Counted from the stretch's first letter, positions 1 through 9,368 are shown. The stretch is DNA of 61,352 nucleotides from Nitrospirota bacterium (GCA_035516965.1 DATIZR010000065.1:1-61352), one strand, 5' to 3'. Notes: a model not told the origin generated them from the sequence alone. Program-made: numbers and translations.

Positions 1-23
1 TTCACCAGGGAAAGGAGATTCTT

Positions 24-449
24 ATGGTACAGAAAGCAAGCGCGGCATTGACAGATCTGCTCAACAAGGCAATCGCACGGGAGATCCAGGTGAGCGTCCA
101 GTACATGTGGCAGCATGTGATGGCCAAGGGCCTTGAATCCGCCGGGATCGCCGATGTGTTCGAGGACGTGGCGATCGCCGAGATGAAACATGCGGAAAAG
201 ATCGCTGAGCGCCTGTTCTACTTTGACATCGTTCCCACCACCAAGCCCGACCCGATCAAGGTCGGCGGATCCATGCAGGAGATGCTCGAGGCCGATGCCA
301 AGGCCGAGGAAGAAGCTATCGAACTCTACAAGGCCATCATCAAGCAGGCCTCGGCAGAGGGGGATTCCACGACGCGGCTTCTCTTTGAACAGATCCTCGC
401 CGATGAGGAGAGCCACCACGATACCTTCACCACGCTGCTGGGGAAATAG
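24..449 (+). CDS. Ferritin-like / bacterioferritin-type diiron protein
   Basis: The 141-residue product is an all-helical four-helix-bundle protein of the ferritin-like superfamily. Two E-x-x-H type metal motifs are visible (EMKHAEK near residue 56, and DEESHH near residue 129), as expected for a ferroxidase-like diiron site. The length is slightly below classical bacterioferritin (about 155-160), so it is closer to the short Bfr/Dps-like group common in anaerobes. The likely role is cytoplasmic iron storage or detoxification of iron and peroxide; this is family knowledge. A strong ribosome-binding site (AGGGAAAGGAG) ends just before the ATG. It is followed by a terminator hairpin and then two oppositely oriented tRNA genes, so it is probably the last gene of its transcription unit. 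Confidence 0.85.
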   Translation: MVQKASAALTDLLNKAIAREIQVSVQYMWQHVMAKGLESAGIADVFEDVAIAEMKHAEKIAERLFYFDIVPTTKPDPIKVGGSMQEMLEADAKAEEEAIELYKAIIKQASAEGDSTTRLLFEQILADEESHHDTFTTLLGK

Positions 450-473
450 CCGCGTTCGTTCCCGAGGGAAAGC

Positions 474-506
474 AAAAAAGCCGGGGCACCATGCCTCGGC
501 TTTTTT
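474..506. terminator. Bidirectional rho-independent terminator
   Basis: An A-run, a GC-rich inverted repeat (GCCGGGGCA / TGCCTCGGC with one G-T pair) and a T-run are visible. The A and T tracts on both sides let it end the ferritin-like gene on the plus strand and the tRNA-Val/tRNA-Asp transcript on the minus strand. Confidence 0.85.
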
Positions 507-525
507 ATTCTGTTGTCGGACTGAA

Positions 526-602
526 TGGCGGGGCGGACGGGGCTCGAACCCGCGACCTCCGGCGTGACAGGCCGGCGTTCTAACCAGCTGAACTACCACC
601 CC
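526..602 (-). tRNA. tRNA-Asp (anticodon GTC)
   Basis: Read on the minus strand, a 7-bp acceptor stem (GGGGTGG / CCGCCCC), D arm, anticodon loop CTGTCAC with anticodon GTC, T arm with GTTCGAGC and discriminator G followed by an encoded CCA are all present. It lies 78 bp after tRNA-Val on the same strand and is probably co-transcribed with it. Confidence 0.95.
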
Positions 603-680
603 TCGGATGAGTGCGTCGAAGAGAGTCCGGAGCAGTGAGTGGAGGGTACAACAAACTCATCGCTCCAAACGAGCATGATA

Positions 681-756
681 TGGTAGGCGGAACAGGGATC
701 GAACCTGTGACCCCAGCCTTGTAAGGGCTGTGCTCTCCCAGCTGAGCTATCCGCCC
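681..756 (-). tRNA. tRNA-Val (anticodon TAC)
   Basis: On the minus strand the acceptor stem GGGCGGA / TCCGCCT, D arm, anticodon stem CAGCC/GGCTG with loop CTTACAA (anticodon TAC), T loop TTCGATC and an encoded CCA end are visible. Position 1-72 is a G-U wobble. The gene is preceded by its own promoter next to the insertion sequence. Confidence 0.94.
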
Positions 757-779
757 GGTTCCCCCAAAAAGGAAGTATA

Positions 780-808
780 AATATCTATTATTCGGCCTGA
801 AAAGTCAA
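780..808 (-). promoter_or_regulatory. Probable sigma-70 promoter of the tRNA-Val/tRNA-Asp unit
   Basis: On the minus strand TTGACT (803-808) and GATATT (780-785) are separated by 17 bp, about 24 bp upstream of the tRNA-Val 5' end. The -35 box directly abuts the target-site duplication of the insertion sequence, so the insertion left the promoter core intact but replaced everything upstream of it. Confidence 0.55.
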
Positions 809-824
809 GAACAATTTCTTCATT
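809..824. repeat. Target-site duplication, left copy (16 bp)
   Basis: GAACAATTTCTTCATT is found here and again, identically, at 2235-2250, immediately outside both termini of the insertion sequence. Confidence 0.9.
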
Positions 825-2234
825 TGTCAAGCCCAAGCAGAAATGTCGTATTCTTACCAAAGCAGAAATGTCCTATTTTAAGGAACAGTGGACACTGCTG
901 GTTTTTGCCTTCGATCAGGGTTGAAGCTTGCTCTCCATGGGTGTATGCGCGTCGGTTTTCCCCGATCCCACGTCTTGTACAGCTTGGGCGACTCCTTACG
1001 TTCTTTCTCTGGGCGAGCAGTGATCTCCTGGTACTGCACCCGCTGGCCGTTATGCAGAATCCTCATTGATCCGTCTGTACGCTCTTCCACGGTTACCTTC
1101 TTGGCCCGGATATTGTCTTTGATCTGATAAAGTCTTTTGTCGTGCGCTACGGTAAAGTCGTTCCGCAAGGCCCGTGAGCAACGAATTGACAGGATCCGAT
1201 CCAATTCCCGATGGTTCTTGAACCGACGGTGCATATCCGTGTCCTTGGCTGGAGACACCCGATACCGCCGGTTATAATCCGGCAAGTACGTCTGCAAAAA
1301 GGCATTCCCCTCGTCTTTATTCCTGACGCCTGCCAGCCGCATTTCTTTTATCACCCGGTCCTGAAATGTCCCGAACAGCCGCTCCACCCGGCCCTTGGCC
1401 TGCGGGGAATAGGCATGGATCACCGTCACTCCGAGTTCCTGAAGGCTCCTTTCGAACTGGCTCATCAGATGCCGGTCTTCAAGCTGGTCCTCGATCGTCT
1501 GGTAGTGAACAGTCGATTTATAGGTCGAATGACGGTCTAAATACACGCTCTGAGGAATGCCGTACTGCTTGATATATCCTTTGAAACAGTCCATGGCCGG
1601 GAGGGTTCCCTCGTAATCATAGAACCTGGCGTACACTTCTCCCGTGGCATCATCCACAAATGCCATCAGCACACACTTCGGTCCCCGACCCTCGAACCAG
1701 TCGTGATGAGAACCGTCCAACTGGACCATGGCGCCCCGGCACGCTTTCCGTTCCCGCCACTGGCGATGTGGTCGCTTCTTGCGCTTCCGGTACGGCAATC
1801 CTGCCTCAAGAAACCAGGTCCGCAGCGTCTCGACGCTTACCTTGATACGATTCTTTTCCAGAAGCTTTTCACTCGCAAGGGTAGGGCCGAACTCCCGATA
1901 CCGTTCTCGGCAAAGCTCGATTGTCTTGTGCTTCATTGCCTCCGGTATCTGGTTGTTCGGTTTCCTGCCGCGCGCACGGTGACAAATTCCCGGGTCACCC
2001 TCCCTTCTGACCCGCCGAATAATCCGCTGCAGCTGCCGCAGGCATAAACCAGACAGCTCTGCCGCCTCTGCCTGCGTTATCCTTCTCTCTATGGCTTTCC
2101 GGACCAAATGCAGCCGCTTTGCTTCCCTCATGCTCATCGTGATAATGCCTCTCCCCATCGCGCCCTCCCTTGACGGGAGGACAATACGACATTTCTGCTT
2201 GGGAGAAATACGACATTATCACTTTGGGAGAACA
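825..2234 (-). mobile_element. Complete insertion sequence, IS1202/ISNCY-like, 1410 bp
   Basis: The element has one transposase gene, imperfect terminal inverted repeats beginning 5'-TGT and ending ACA-3', and a perfect 16-bp flanking direct repeat. Each terminus contains two spaced copies of a motif close to AGCAGAAATGTCGTATT, which may be repeated transposase-binding sites. As far as I recall, long target duplications are a trait of the ISTde1/IS1202 groups within ISNCY; the assignment needs a comparison with ISfinder. The perfect duplication and intact reading frame suggest recent insertion. Confidence 0.85.
878..2158 (-). CDS. DDE transposase of the ISNCY/IS1202-like element
   Basis: The product (426 residues, or 419 if the internal ATG at 2137 is used) has an N-terminal helix-turn-helix (about residues 25-60, with ITQAEAAELSG) and an integrase-type DDE core: VQLDGSHHD, a second aspartate in VYLDRHSTYK and the glutamate in KGRVERLFG. 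It catalyses cut and paste of the surrounding element. The frame is open from end to end with no stop or frameshift, so the transposase looks functional. Both candidate starts have a purine-rich ribosome-binding site. The gene stops about 50 bp inside the left terminus. It is unrelated to the neighbouring cheB and tRNA genes. Confidence 0.9.
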   Translation of the reverse strand: MGRGIITMSMREAKRLHLVRKAIERRITQAEAAELSGLCLRQLQRIIRRVRREGDPGICHRARGRKPNNQIPEAMKHKTIELCRERYREFGPTLASEKLLEKNRIKVSVETLRTWFLEAGLPYRKRKKRPHRQWRERKACRGAMVQLDGSHHDWFEGRGPKCVLMAFVDDATGEVYARFYDYEGTLPAMDCFKGYIKQYGIPQSVYLDRHSTYKSTVHYQTIEDQLEDRHLMSQFERSLQELGVTVIHAYSPQAKGRVERLFGTFQDRVIKEMRLAGVRNKDEGNAFLQTYLPDYNRRYRVSPAKDTDMHRRFKNHRELDRILSIRCSRALRNDFTVAHDKRLYQIKDNIRAKKVTVEERTDGSMRILHNGQRVQYQEITARPEKERKESPKLYKTWDRGKPTRIHPWRASFNPDRRQKPAVSTVP

Positions 2235-2250
2235 GAACAATTTCTTCATT
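2235..2250. repeat. Target-site duplication, right copy, containing the cheB stop codon
   Basis: This copy is identical to 809-824. The cheB TGA (2246-2248) lies within it, so the insertion occurred exactly at the gene end without changing the protein. Confidence 0.9.
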
Positions 2251-3334
2251 CGGCACGGTGATTCGTGCTCTTTCCCGTCCTGCAGCGCGCCAGGATCTCC
2301 CCTGCCATCGCACCAAGCGGCAGCACCTTGTCAACGGACCCCGTGCGGATGGCCTCCTGAGGCATGCCGAAGATGACGGCACTCTCCTCGCTCTCGGCCA
2401 GGCACTGCCCCTGCCGCCGTTTGATCGCCCGGACGCCTTCTGCGCCGTCTCTGCCCATTCCTGTCAGCACGACGCCCAGCGCGGCAGCTCCGCAGGCCTC
2501 GGCCACCGAGGTCATCAGCTGGTCAGCGGACGGCACGTATTTGTCGGAGGGTCCGCGGGAAACCAGATCGGTGAACAATCCGGTCCGGTCCCGTTTCAGC
2601 ACAAGGTGGTACCCTCCGGGCGCGATGAAAACCAGTCCCGGGCGGACCCGGTCGCCGGGGCCGGCCTCGGATATGACCAGGGACGAGAGCTTGTTCAGTC
2701 GTTCAGCGAAGCTCTTGGTGAACCCGGCCGGCATATGCTGCGCGACGACAATGGCGGCTCCGAAATCGGGCGGCAGGGCGGTCACAATGGCCTGCACCGC
2801 GGGCGGGCCTCCGGTCGAAGATGCCACGGCAACGACCTCGACGTTGCTCTTCTCGAACCGGACGTCGTCCTCCTTACGGGGGGGCGGGGCCGCCTTCTCG
2901 GCGGCAAGCAGCCCGATCGCGGATTGGACCTTCGCCATTTCGAGGTGTAGCACGGCCTGGACCTTGGCGACCAGCTCCTCGCGGACACCCTCGATGCTCC
3001 TCGAAATGCGCGCCTCGGGCTTCGCCAAAAAGTCAACGGCCCCGAGCTCCAGGGCGCGAAAGACGCTGCGGCTGTCCGAGCGCGACGAGATCACCAACAC
3101 CGGCGTCGGCCGCTCCCTCATGAGCCAGCGCAGGAAGGTGAACCCGTCCATGTTCGGCATTTCCAGGTCGAGCGTGATCACGTCGGGGGCAAGGCGCAGC
3201 GTCTTTGCAACGGCGTCAACGCCGTCATGCGCCGTGCCGACCACCTCGATCCCCGCGTCAGAGGCCAGCATGTGGGAGATGGTGGTCCGGTTATAGGCCG
3301 AATCATCAACAACGAGGGCCTTGATCGTCTTCAT
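2246..3334 (-). CDS. cheB: CheB, chemoreceptor glutamate methylesterase / response regulator
   Basis: The 362-residue protein has an N-terminal receiver domain (acid pocket D10-D11, phospho-acceptor D56, K105) and a C-terminal methylesterase domain with the triad Ser173 (in SSTGG), His200 (in AQHMPAG) and Asp296 (in GMGRDG). It removes methyl groups and deamidates glutamines on chemoreceptors when phosphorylated by CheA. It is the last gene of the chemosensory cluster, 118 bp after cheR. The insertion sequence lies at its 3' end but leaves the reading frame intact because the target duplication carries the stop. Length and motifs are normal for the family. Confidence 0.96.
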   Translation of the reverse strand: MKTIKALVVDDSAYNRTTISHMLASDAGIEVVGTAHDGVDAVAKTLRLAPDVITLDLEMPNMDGFTFLRWLMRERPTPVLVISSRSDSRSVFRALELGAVDFLAKPEARISRSIEGVREELVAKVQAVLHLEMAKVQSAIGLLAAEKAAPPPRKEDDVRFEKSNVEVVAVASSTGGPPAVQAIVTALPPDFGAAIVVAQHMPAGFTKSFAERLNKLSSLVISEAGPGDRVRPGLVFIAPGGYHLVLKRDRTGLFTDLVSRGPSDKYVPSADQLMTSVAEACGAAALGVVLTGMGRDGAEGVRAIKRRQGQCLAESEESAVIFGMPQEAIRTGSVDKVLPLGAMAGEILARCRTGKSTNHRAE

Positions 3335-3452
3335 ATCTCGTCCTGTCCCGCGGTCCCGCGTCTTTTCTCAATGTTGCGGCCGCGATGACGTTTGTCGGCT
3401 TCCCGTTCACACCCGGTGCTTGCAATGCGGGCTTTGCTCATCGGCCTTCCGC

Positions 3453-4310
3453 TCACTTCCCCCTGACAGGCTTCTGGTACACCATGTCGTATTTGAGCGT
3501 GCGCAGCAGGAAGGCGTTCGAAATGTTGATCAGGGACTCCGAGTGCCCGAGCAGCAGGTAGCCGCCTTCCCGGAGCTTGTCATAAAAACTGGCGATGACT
3601 TTTTTCTTCGCTTCCTTGTCGAAATAGATGATGACGTTCCTGCAGAATATGATGTCCATGTTGCTGATCAGGGCGGTCTTGTAGGGATCGAGCAGGTTCA
3701 GGTAGCTGAAGGACACCAGTTCCCGCACCCTGTCGATGATCCGGTAGTTGCCCTTCTCTTCTTCGATGAAATATTTCGCGAGCATCTCGGGGCTTGTGGC
3801 CCGGTAGGCACCCTTCTTGTACACGCCTTTTCTCGCCGTATGGAGAACCCGTTGATTGATATCGCTGCCGAGGATCTCCACCTGCCAGTCGCGCCACCAG
3901 GTTCCCGACTCGAGCAGCAGCATTGCGATCGTGTAGGGCTCCTCGCCGGTTGAACAGCCGGCGCTCCAGATCCGGAGCGTCCTGCGGGGCTCGAGGGTCT
4001 GCCGTAGTTCGGGCAGGATCTCCTCGGAAAAGGCCCGGAGCTGCGGGCTCTCCCGGAAGAAATAGGTCTCATTGGTCGTAAGGTTGTCGACGAGGACAGT
4101 CAGTTCCTCTTCACGCTTCCGGTCATAGCGGAGGAAATGGTAGTACTCTTCGAAGGTCTTGAGCTGGCGCTGCTCGAGCCGGCGCGACAGCCTCCGTTCG
4201 AGCAGGAACTTTGACCCGTCGTCGAAGTAGATACCGCAGTAGTCGTGGATGAAGTCCCGGAGGAGCCTGAAGACATCGTCAGGCAGGGGAATGATCTTCT
4301 CTTCAAACAT
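3453..4310 (-). CDS. cheR: CheR, SAM-dependent chemoreceptor methyltransferase
   Basis: The protein (285 residues) has the small helical N-terminal CheR domain followed by a Rossmann methyltransferase fold. The motif NETYFFR (80-86) and the SAM-binding GCSTGEEP (118-125) are intact, as is the late EVIIYFD-like strand (CRNVIIYFD). It methylates receptor glutamates, opposing CheB. There is no C-terminal TPR extension. Its start overlaps the end of the HEAT-repeat gene by 8 bp, which indicates translational coupling. Neither receptor in the cluster ends in a canonical CheR-docking pentapeptide, so tethering would have to be done differently. Confidence 0.95.
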   Translation of the reverse strand: MFEEKIIPLPDDVFRLLRDFIHDYCGIYFDDGSKFLLERRLSRRLEQRQLKTFEEYYHFLRYDRKREEELTVLVDNLTTNETYFFRESPQLRAFSEEILPELRQTLEPRRTLRIWSAGCSTGEEPYTIAMLLLESGTWWRDWQVEILGSDINQRVLHTARKGVYKKGAYRATSPEMLAKYFIEEEKGNYRIIDRVRELVSFSYLNLLDPYKTALISNMDIIFCRNVIIYFDKEAKKKVIASFYDKLREGGYLLLGHSESLINISNAFLLRTLKYDMVYQKPVRGK

Positions 4311-6300
4311 GATTCTTGAGCGCGTCCTTGGCAGTCTCCCGCACCGTGCCGTCAGGGTCCTCGTCGGCGATGCGCTCCAGCAGCGGCGCCGCAGCGGCGT
4401 CCCCTTTCTGGCCCAGGACCTCGATCGCCGTCTTCCGCACGCTCCAATGCTGGTCCGAAAGCTGAGCGATGACGGATTGTCGGACCAGGCCCCAGGGATA
4501 ACCGGCGAGCGCGCCGATGACCGTCTTGCGCACTTCGGGATCGGTATGGTCGGCGAGCTTCAGGAGCCGTTCGAGCGCGGCGGGAGGCCTGAGTTGTCCC
4601 AGGACCTCAACGATGGCGAGGAGAAAAATGTCAGCGGCCTGGGAAAGATGTCCGGCAAGCGCGTTGCCGATCCGGTCGCCGCCGATCTTGCCCAGACCCC
4701 GCGCCGCCGCTGCCCTGACCCAGAGGTCGGGGTCCTGGAGGAGGGACAGAAGCGTATCAGCCGCCTCCGGCCGGCCGGTGCCCCCCAGCGCGTCGGCAGC
4801 CAGCATGCGCACTTCCGGGTCGTCGTCGGTGACCGCCAGCATGAGTGACCGGTACGAGCGTTCGCCCGTCAGGGTTCCCAGCGAGTGTACCACTGCCTTG
4901 CGGACGGCCGGCTCCTCGTCCTTGAGCGCGAAGGCCATCGCCTCGATCGCCCGGTCGCTCGAGAACTTTCCCATGAGCAGCACAATGTTCCTGCGAAGAG
5001 CGGGGTCCCGGGAGGTAAAGTCCTTCAGAAGGCCGTCAAGCACCGACTCCTCGCCGATCTCCGCCAGCGCGATGATCGCCGACTCCTGGACGCTTTCATA
5101 TTCGTCGGTCAGCAGTTCCAGAAGCTGACCGATGGCGGTCCGGCTGTGCAGATGGCCCAGCGCCTCGGCGGCGGTGCTCCGGACATGTCCGTTTTCGTCC
5201 TGCAGCAGCTCAATGAGCTGTTCCTCTGCTTCGGCGCGCCCCTTGCTGCCCAGAACGCGGGCCACGGTCCGTCTGACGAGCGCGTTGTCATCGCGCAGGT
5301 ACTCCAGCAGAAAGCCGGTCGCGTCCGCTTCGAGGGTAACCAGCGCGCGCACCATCGGTTCTTCCATATCCTCTTCTCTGAGGAGCGCCAGCAGTTTCCT
5401 GATCGAGCTTTCCCTGCCTGCCCAACCGAGGGCTGCGATGGCCGCCTGCTGCAGTTCACCGGTGCTCGTGATCAGCATTTCCTCGAGAAAGTTCACGATC
5501 CGGTCGTTCGCGCCGCTCCTCACGGCTGCAACGATCCGGCCCCGGTCCGCCTCCGTGCTCTTCCGGTGGATCGCGATGAGCGCCGTGAGTGAAACTTCGC
5601 GCACGATCCTGAGGGGGTCGGCGATTCCGGCCAGGAGCGGCGCAAGCGTGTCCACGTTCCCGATCCTGCCGAGGGACTCCAGAACGGGCTCCCGTAGACT
5701 GCTCCGGCCGAGCGCCGCAATGAGCGGTCCGAGCGCCCGGTCGTCGCCGATCTCGCCCAGCGCCTCGGCCGCCGCATAATCGAGCCAGCCCTGATCGTAC
5801 CGCGAAAGACAGGCAAGCAGGGGGTCCACGGCCCTGCGGTCCCTGATCTTGCCCAGCGCCTCGGCGGACGCGACCCGGATATTCTCGTCGGGGTCAGACA
5901 GCCTCTCGATCAGCGCCGGCACGCTCCGCACGTCCCGGATGTCGCCGAGCACATCGACAATGAACTTCGTGACGTCGGGATCGGGGTCCGGCAGCGATGC
6001 GAGGAGGGGGCCGACCGACGCTGCGCCGATCTCGACGAGCGCTTCGATCGCCGAGTTCCTGGCCCCGGCATTGTCATGGGCCGCAAGGGCGTGCACGAGA
6101 CCCGCTACCACGTCGCTATCGGCAAGACCGACCAGCGCCTCGACAACGGTCTTCCGCACCCGCCAGTCGCTGTCGCCGATGACGCGAAACAGGTAGGGCA
6201 CGGCTTCGCGTCCGTATCGCCCGAGATCGACCGCGGCCTCCCGCCGTTCTTCGGCGTCCGTGCTCTGCAGTTTTCCACCCAGCCCTTCCAGATCAGCCAT
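4303..6300 (-). CDS. HEAT-repeat (PBS lyase-type) scaffold protein of the chemosensory cluster
   Basis: The 665-residue protein is made almost wholly of about 30-residue helical HEAT repeats from residue 5 to the end, with the recurring pattern DPD..VR..A..ALG.I and loop variants such as ENIRVASAEALGKI. No catalytic motif or signal peptide is visible, so it is a soluble protein-protein scaffold. Its ends overlap cheW (8 bp) upstream and cheR (8 bp) downstream, so the three are translated as a block, suggesting stoichiometric interaction with the signalling or adaptation enzymes. HEAT proteins are known in some delta-proteobacterial che clusters, but their function is unclear; a role in adaptation or array assembly is inference. 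Confidence 0.85.
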   Translation of the reverse strand: MADLEGLGGKLQSTDAEERREAAVDLGRYGREAVPYLFRVIGDSDWRVRKTVVEALVGLADSDVVAGLVHALAAHDNAGARNSAIEALVEIGAASVGPLLASLPDPDPDVTKFIVDVLGDIRDVRSVPALIERLSDPDENIRVASAEALGKIRDRRAVDPLLACLSRYDQGWLDYAAAEALGEIGDDRALGPLIAALGRSSLREPVLESLGRIGNVDTLAPLLAGIADPLRIVREVSLTALIAIHRKSTEADRGRIVAAVRSGANDRIVNFLEEMLITSTGELQQAAIAALGWAGRESSIRKLLALLREEDMEEPMVRALVTLEADATGFLLEYLRDDNALVRRTVARVLGSKGRAEAEEQLIELLQDENGHVRSTAAEALGHLHSRTAIGQLLELLTDEYESVQESAIIALAEIGEESVLDGLLKDFTSRDPALRRNIVLLMGKFSSDRAIEAMAFALKDEEPAVRKAVVHSLGTLTGERSYRSLMLAVTDDDPEVRMLAADALGGTGRPEAADTLLSLLQDPDLWVRAAAARGLGKIGGDRIGNALAGHLSQAADIFLLAIVEVLGQLRPPAALERLLKLADHTDPEVRKTVIGALAGYPWGLVRQSVIAQLSDQHWSVRKTAIEVLGQKGDAAAAPLLERIADEDPDGTVRETAKDALKNHV

Positions 6301-6817
6301 TGCTTGCCTCCGCCAGCGCCCGCCGCTCCTGCTGGCTCAATATGCGGGTGATGTCGAGCACGATGATCAGGCGCTCGCCAACCTTTGCCATCGCCGCGAT
6401 GAAATCCGCGCTCCTTCCTTTGGCCGCATCGGGCGCCGCGGCCATGTCCTTTTTCGGTACGGAAATAACCTCGTCGACGTTGTCCACCACGAGCCCGAGC
6501 AGGCCCGCCGAGCGCCCCGGCGCCGGCAGTGCGCCCCGCGTTACGATCATCCGCATTTTCCGCATGTCGTTCTGTACGTCCTTCAGCTCGAACCGGTTCC
6601 GCAGGTCAACGATGGGGATGATCGCGCCGCGCAGGTTGATCACCCCTTCGACGAACGCCGGCATCTTGGGGAGGGGAGTGATCTTCAGCGGACGGATCAC
6701 CTCGGTGATCGCATTGATGTCGAGCCCGTACTCCTCGGCCCCGACCCGGAATGTCACGAGCAGGACGTTCTCCTCAGCAGCGGCCGGCGTCTGGCTCTTT
6801 TTGTTTTTTACGAACAC
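6293..6817 (-). CDS. cheW: CheW adaptor, first of two in the cluster
   Basis: The 174-residue product matches a single CheW/SH3-like domain, from VLLVTFRVGAEEYGLDI (about 19-35) through LRGAIIPIVDLR (about 68-79) to a late helix, with a short lysine-rich N-terminus. It links receptors to CheA in the cytoplasmic array. The last codons overlap the HEAT gene start by 8 bp. It is encoded 36 bp after the small membrane protein gene. A second, longer CheW-domain protein sits at 18111-18770, so the cluster has two adaptors. Confidence 0.93.
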   Translation of the reverse strand: MFVKNKKSQTPAAAEENVLLVTFRVGAEEYGLDINAITEVIRPLKITPLPKMPAFVEGVINLRGAIIPIVDLRNRFELKDVQNDMRKMRMIVTRGALPAPGRSAGLLGLVVDNVDEVISVPKKDMAAAPDAAKGRSADFIAAMAKVGERLIIVLDITRILSQQERRALAEASNG

Positions 6818-6853
6818 GGCGCCTCCCCATTCCCCCCTGCCGGCAGGCAGCGG

Positions 6854-7159
6854 TCATACCTTGAATTTATCGATCTCCCGCGTGACGGCTTCGGCCACGA
6901 GTGCGTCCAGCGCGACCATGTCCTTGCCCGTGATGGGATCGGTCCCGGCCCTGCCGAGGAAGAGGCCCCGTTCGCGGCCGCGAGTTTCGATGGCGCGGTA
7001 CTGGCCGTAGATCAGAACGGGAGCCTCGAAGATCGTGCCGAGAACCATAAGCGCGGAGATGATGCCGGCGAACGCCACCGCGATCTGAAGGCCTCTGCTG
7101 GCTTCGATCTGCTTCCTCAGCGTAATCGTCCGTATGAGTTCCTTCGCACGAACCGGCAT
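6854..7159 (-). CDS. Small single-span membrane protein of unknown function
   Basis: The 101-residue product has a basic N-terminus, one hydrophobic segment (about residues 26-49, from LQIAVAFAGIIS to EAPVLIY) and a hydrophilic C-terminal part. I do not recognise a family. It lies 47 bp after a chemoreceptor gene and 36 bp before cheW and so is very probably translated with them. A partner or localisation factor for the receptor array is one possibility; this rests on position only. Confidence 0.6.
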   Translation of the reverse strand: MPVRAKELIRTITLRKQIEASRGLQIAVAFAGIISALMVLGTIFEAPVLIYGQYRAIETRGRERGLFLGRAGTDPITGKDMVALDALVAEAVTREIDKFKV

Positions 7160-7206
7160 CGCCCTTCTCCTGGAGCCCGCCCGGCCCTCGGCGGGGGCAA
7201 AACCGA

Positions 7207-9231
7207 TTACGCCTGCCGGGAAGGCCGGGCAGCCGATGTTCTCACCGTCATGGTGATCAGTTCCTGGCTCAGAAGCCGTGTCTGCTCCTCAAGGCTCCCG
7301 ATCGAAGCCTCCAGCTCTTCCATCCGCTTCATGGTCTTCCGGGGTAGATCCTGAACGCGCAGCATCGCGTCCAGGATCTGGCTGCCGAACTGGCCCTGCT
7401 CGTAGGAGCTCGCTGCAATCGTGCCGGCGCCCGCGGTCACGTTCTCGGCGGCCTCGGCGATCCGCTTGCCCCCCCGCTCCTGTTCGACCATCGCCGTATT
7501 CACGCGGCGTGCGATTTCCCGCATGCCTTCCGAAGCGTTCAGGATCATCTCGGTGCTCTTGCTCTGCGCCTGCGTGGCCGATGAGATCTGGCCCATCATC
7601 TGTTTGACATTGGCTATGGCGTCGCTCACCTGTTTGATCCCGCGCGACTGTTCCGCCGTGGCCCGTTCGATCATATTCGCTGTTTCCGCGGACTGGCCTG
7701 CGCTGGACAGGATTTTGTTGAGCGCGCCGCCGGCGGCATCGGACCGGCTTACACCCTCGTCGACGGCGGCCAGGCTCTCGTTCATGGCCTCGACGGCCTC
7801 CCGGGTCTCTTGCTGGACCGACGCGATGAGCTTCGCGATGTCCTGGGCCGATCCCGCGGTGCGGTCCGCGAGCGCCTTGATCTCCCCGGCTACGACCGCG
7901 AACCCCCTGCCCTGCTCGCCGGCCTGCGCTGCCAGGATCGAGGCGTTCAGCGCCAGCAGGTTGGTCCGCTCCGTCACGTCCACGATCACACCCAGGACCT
8001 TCCCGATCTCTTCGGAGCGGCTGCCCAGGTGGGTGATCAGGCCGGCGTACTTGGCCATGGACTCCTTGATGCGGCTCATGGCCCCGGTGATCTCATGGAT
8101 GGAATGGACACCGATGTCGTGCGCTTCGGACGACACCTGCTGGGAAAGGCGGGCCGACTCTCTCGCCGCCTGCTCGACTTCGCGGACCGTTGCTTCGATC
8201 TGGATCGACGACGCGGACGTCTCTTCGGCCGCCGAGGATACCGATTCGATGTGCTCGGCAACCTCGCGGAGAGACGCATTCATGGTCGTGACCGACGTGG
8301 TGACGCCTTCCGCGGCCGAGGCAAGCTCACCGGTGTGACGCGTCACCTCCAGGTTCGACGCGTTCATCTCGAGGATCGACGATGAGGTCTCTTCGGCGGA
8401 CGTCGACAGGGTCCCCGCGCTCTCCGCCACGGCCTGGACCGATGCCGACATCTTCCCGACAGAGGCCACGACGCTCGCGATCGTCGCTGCTTCGGCCGCG
8501 GCGTCCTGCCGGATATCCCTCGTTGCCTGCGCAATGCGCGGGCTGAGCTCGCTGATCCGGGATGCAATGGCGCTCATGTCGATCACGATCTCTTCGAGGC
8601 GTTCGATGAGGTAATTCACCCCGGCGGCAAGGGCGCCGATCTCGTCATCCCTGCTGGCATCGACGCGCCGCGTGAAATCCTTCCGGTCGATCACGTCCTT
8701 GAGCGCGGCCCCCAGTTCCTGGATCGGACCGGTGATGCTGCGGGAAACGGAGAGGTACAGGATGACCGCCAGAATGAGGAAGATGAAGAGGTGTTCGATA
8801 AGCGCGCTCGCCGCGTAGGCCCTGAGCCGGCCGGCCAGGTCCGCTGGATAGACGGCGATCCGCAGTTCGCCTATCCTCGACTGGCTCACCTCGATCGGAA
8901 AGGGGCCGAGGGCGATGCGTTCCCCGGCGGGGTCGGGCCGGATTGCGCGCACGATCTCATTGCCTTTGACGTCGAGCATCACGACCTCCTGCCCGTCGGA
9001 GGTGCGCAGGAAGTTCTGCGCCATGTAGTTGAGGGCAGTGAGATCCGAGGTCATCAGAAGCGGAGCCGCAAGCTCGGCCATGAGCTTGCCGGTCTGCTCG
9101 CCGTTCTGCTGTGTACTGCTGAGGATAGCCCGCTTTTCCATGACAGAGCGGTAGCCGATGATCAGGCTCATGGTGACGAACAGGCCGGAGAATATGAGGA
9201 AGATGAGCCGCTGGCGGACACCGAGTCGCAC
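7207..9231 (-). CDS. Methyl-accepting chemotaxis protein, cluster receptor 2
   Basis: The 674-residue receptor has TM1 (about 10-27), a periplasmic sensor of about 110 residues, TM2 (about 141-160), HAMP (about 163-215) and a long cytoplasmic coiled-coil hairpin. The tip (about 415-455) carries [20 protein letters not shown], i.e. ILAAQAGE in place of the usual IEAARAGE. The first receptor of this cluster shares the same substitution. No CheR-docking pentapeptide is present at the C-terminus. The gene follows the other receptor with a 137-bp gap. The ligand cannot be predicted from the sensor domain. Confidence 0.93.
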   Translation of the reverse strand: MRLGVRQRLIFLIFSGLFVTMSLIIGYRSVMEKRAILSSTQQNGEQTGKLMAELAAPLLMTSDLTALNYMAQNFLRTSDGQEVVMLDVKGNEIVRAIRPDPAGERIALGPFPIEVSQSRIGELRIAVYPADLAGRLRAYAASALIEHLFIFLILAVILYLSVSRSITGPIQELGAALKDVIDRKDFTRRVDASRDDEIGALAAGVNYLIERLEEIVIDMSAIASRISELSPRIAQATRDIRQDAAAEAATIASVVASVGKMSASVQAVAESAGTLSTSAEETSSSILEMNASNLEVTRHTGELASAAEGVTTSVTTMNASLREVAEHIESVSSAAEETSASSIQIEATVREVEQAARESARLSQQVSSEAHDIGVHSIHEITGAMSRIKESMAKYAGLITHLGSRSEEIGKVLGVIVDVTERTNLLALNASILAAQAGEQGRGFAVVAGEIKALADRTAGSAQDIAKLIASVQQETREAVEAMNESLAAVDEGVSRSDAAGGALNKILSSAGQSAETANMIERATAEQSRGIKQVSDAIANVKQMMGQISSATQAQSKSTEMILNASEGMREIARRVNTAMVEQERGGKRIAEAAENVTAGAGTIAASSYEQGQFGSQILDAMLRVQDLPRKTMKRMEELEASIGSLEEQTRLLSQELITMTVRTSAARPSRQA

Positions 9232-9368
9232 GATCCCTCCCGAGAATGTGGTTTTAGTGGAACAGCGCGGTACGAATGGACGGGTTGAGAGGCTCCTGGA
9301 TCATGATCCGTCCGCATCGATGCATCGGTGCGCGGCGCGGTCGATCAGCGATCGCTGCCCGGAACGTC

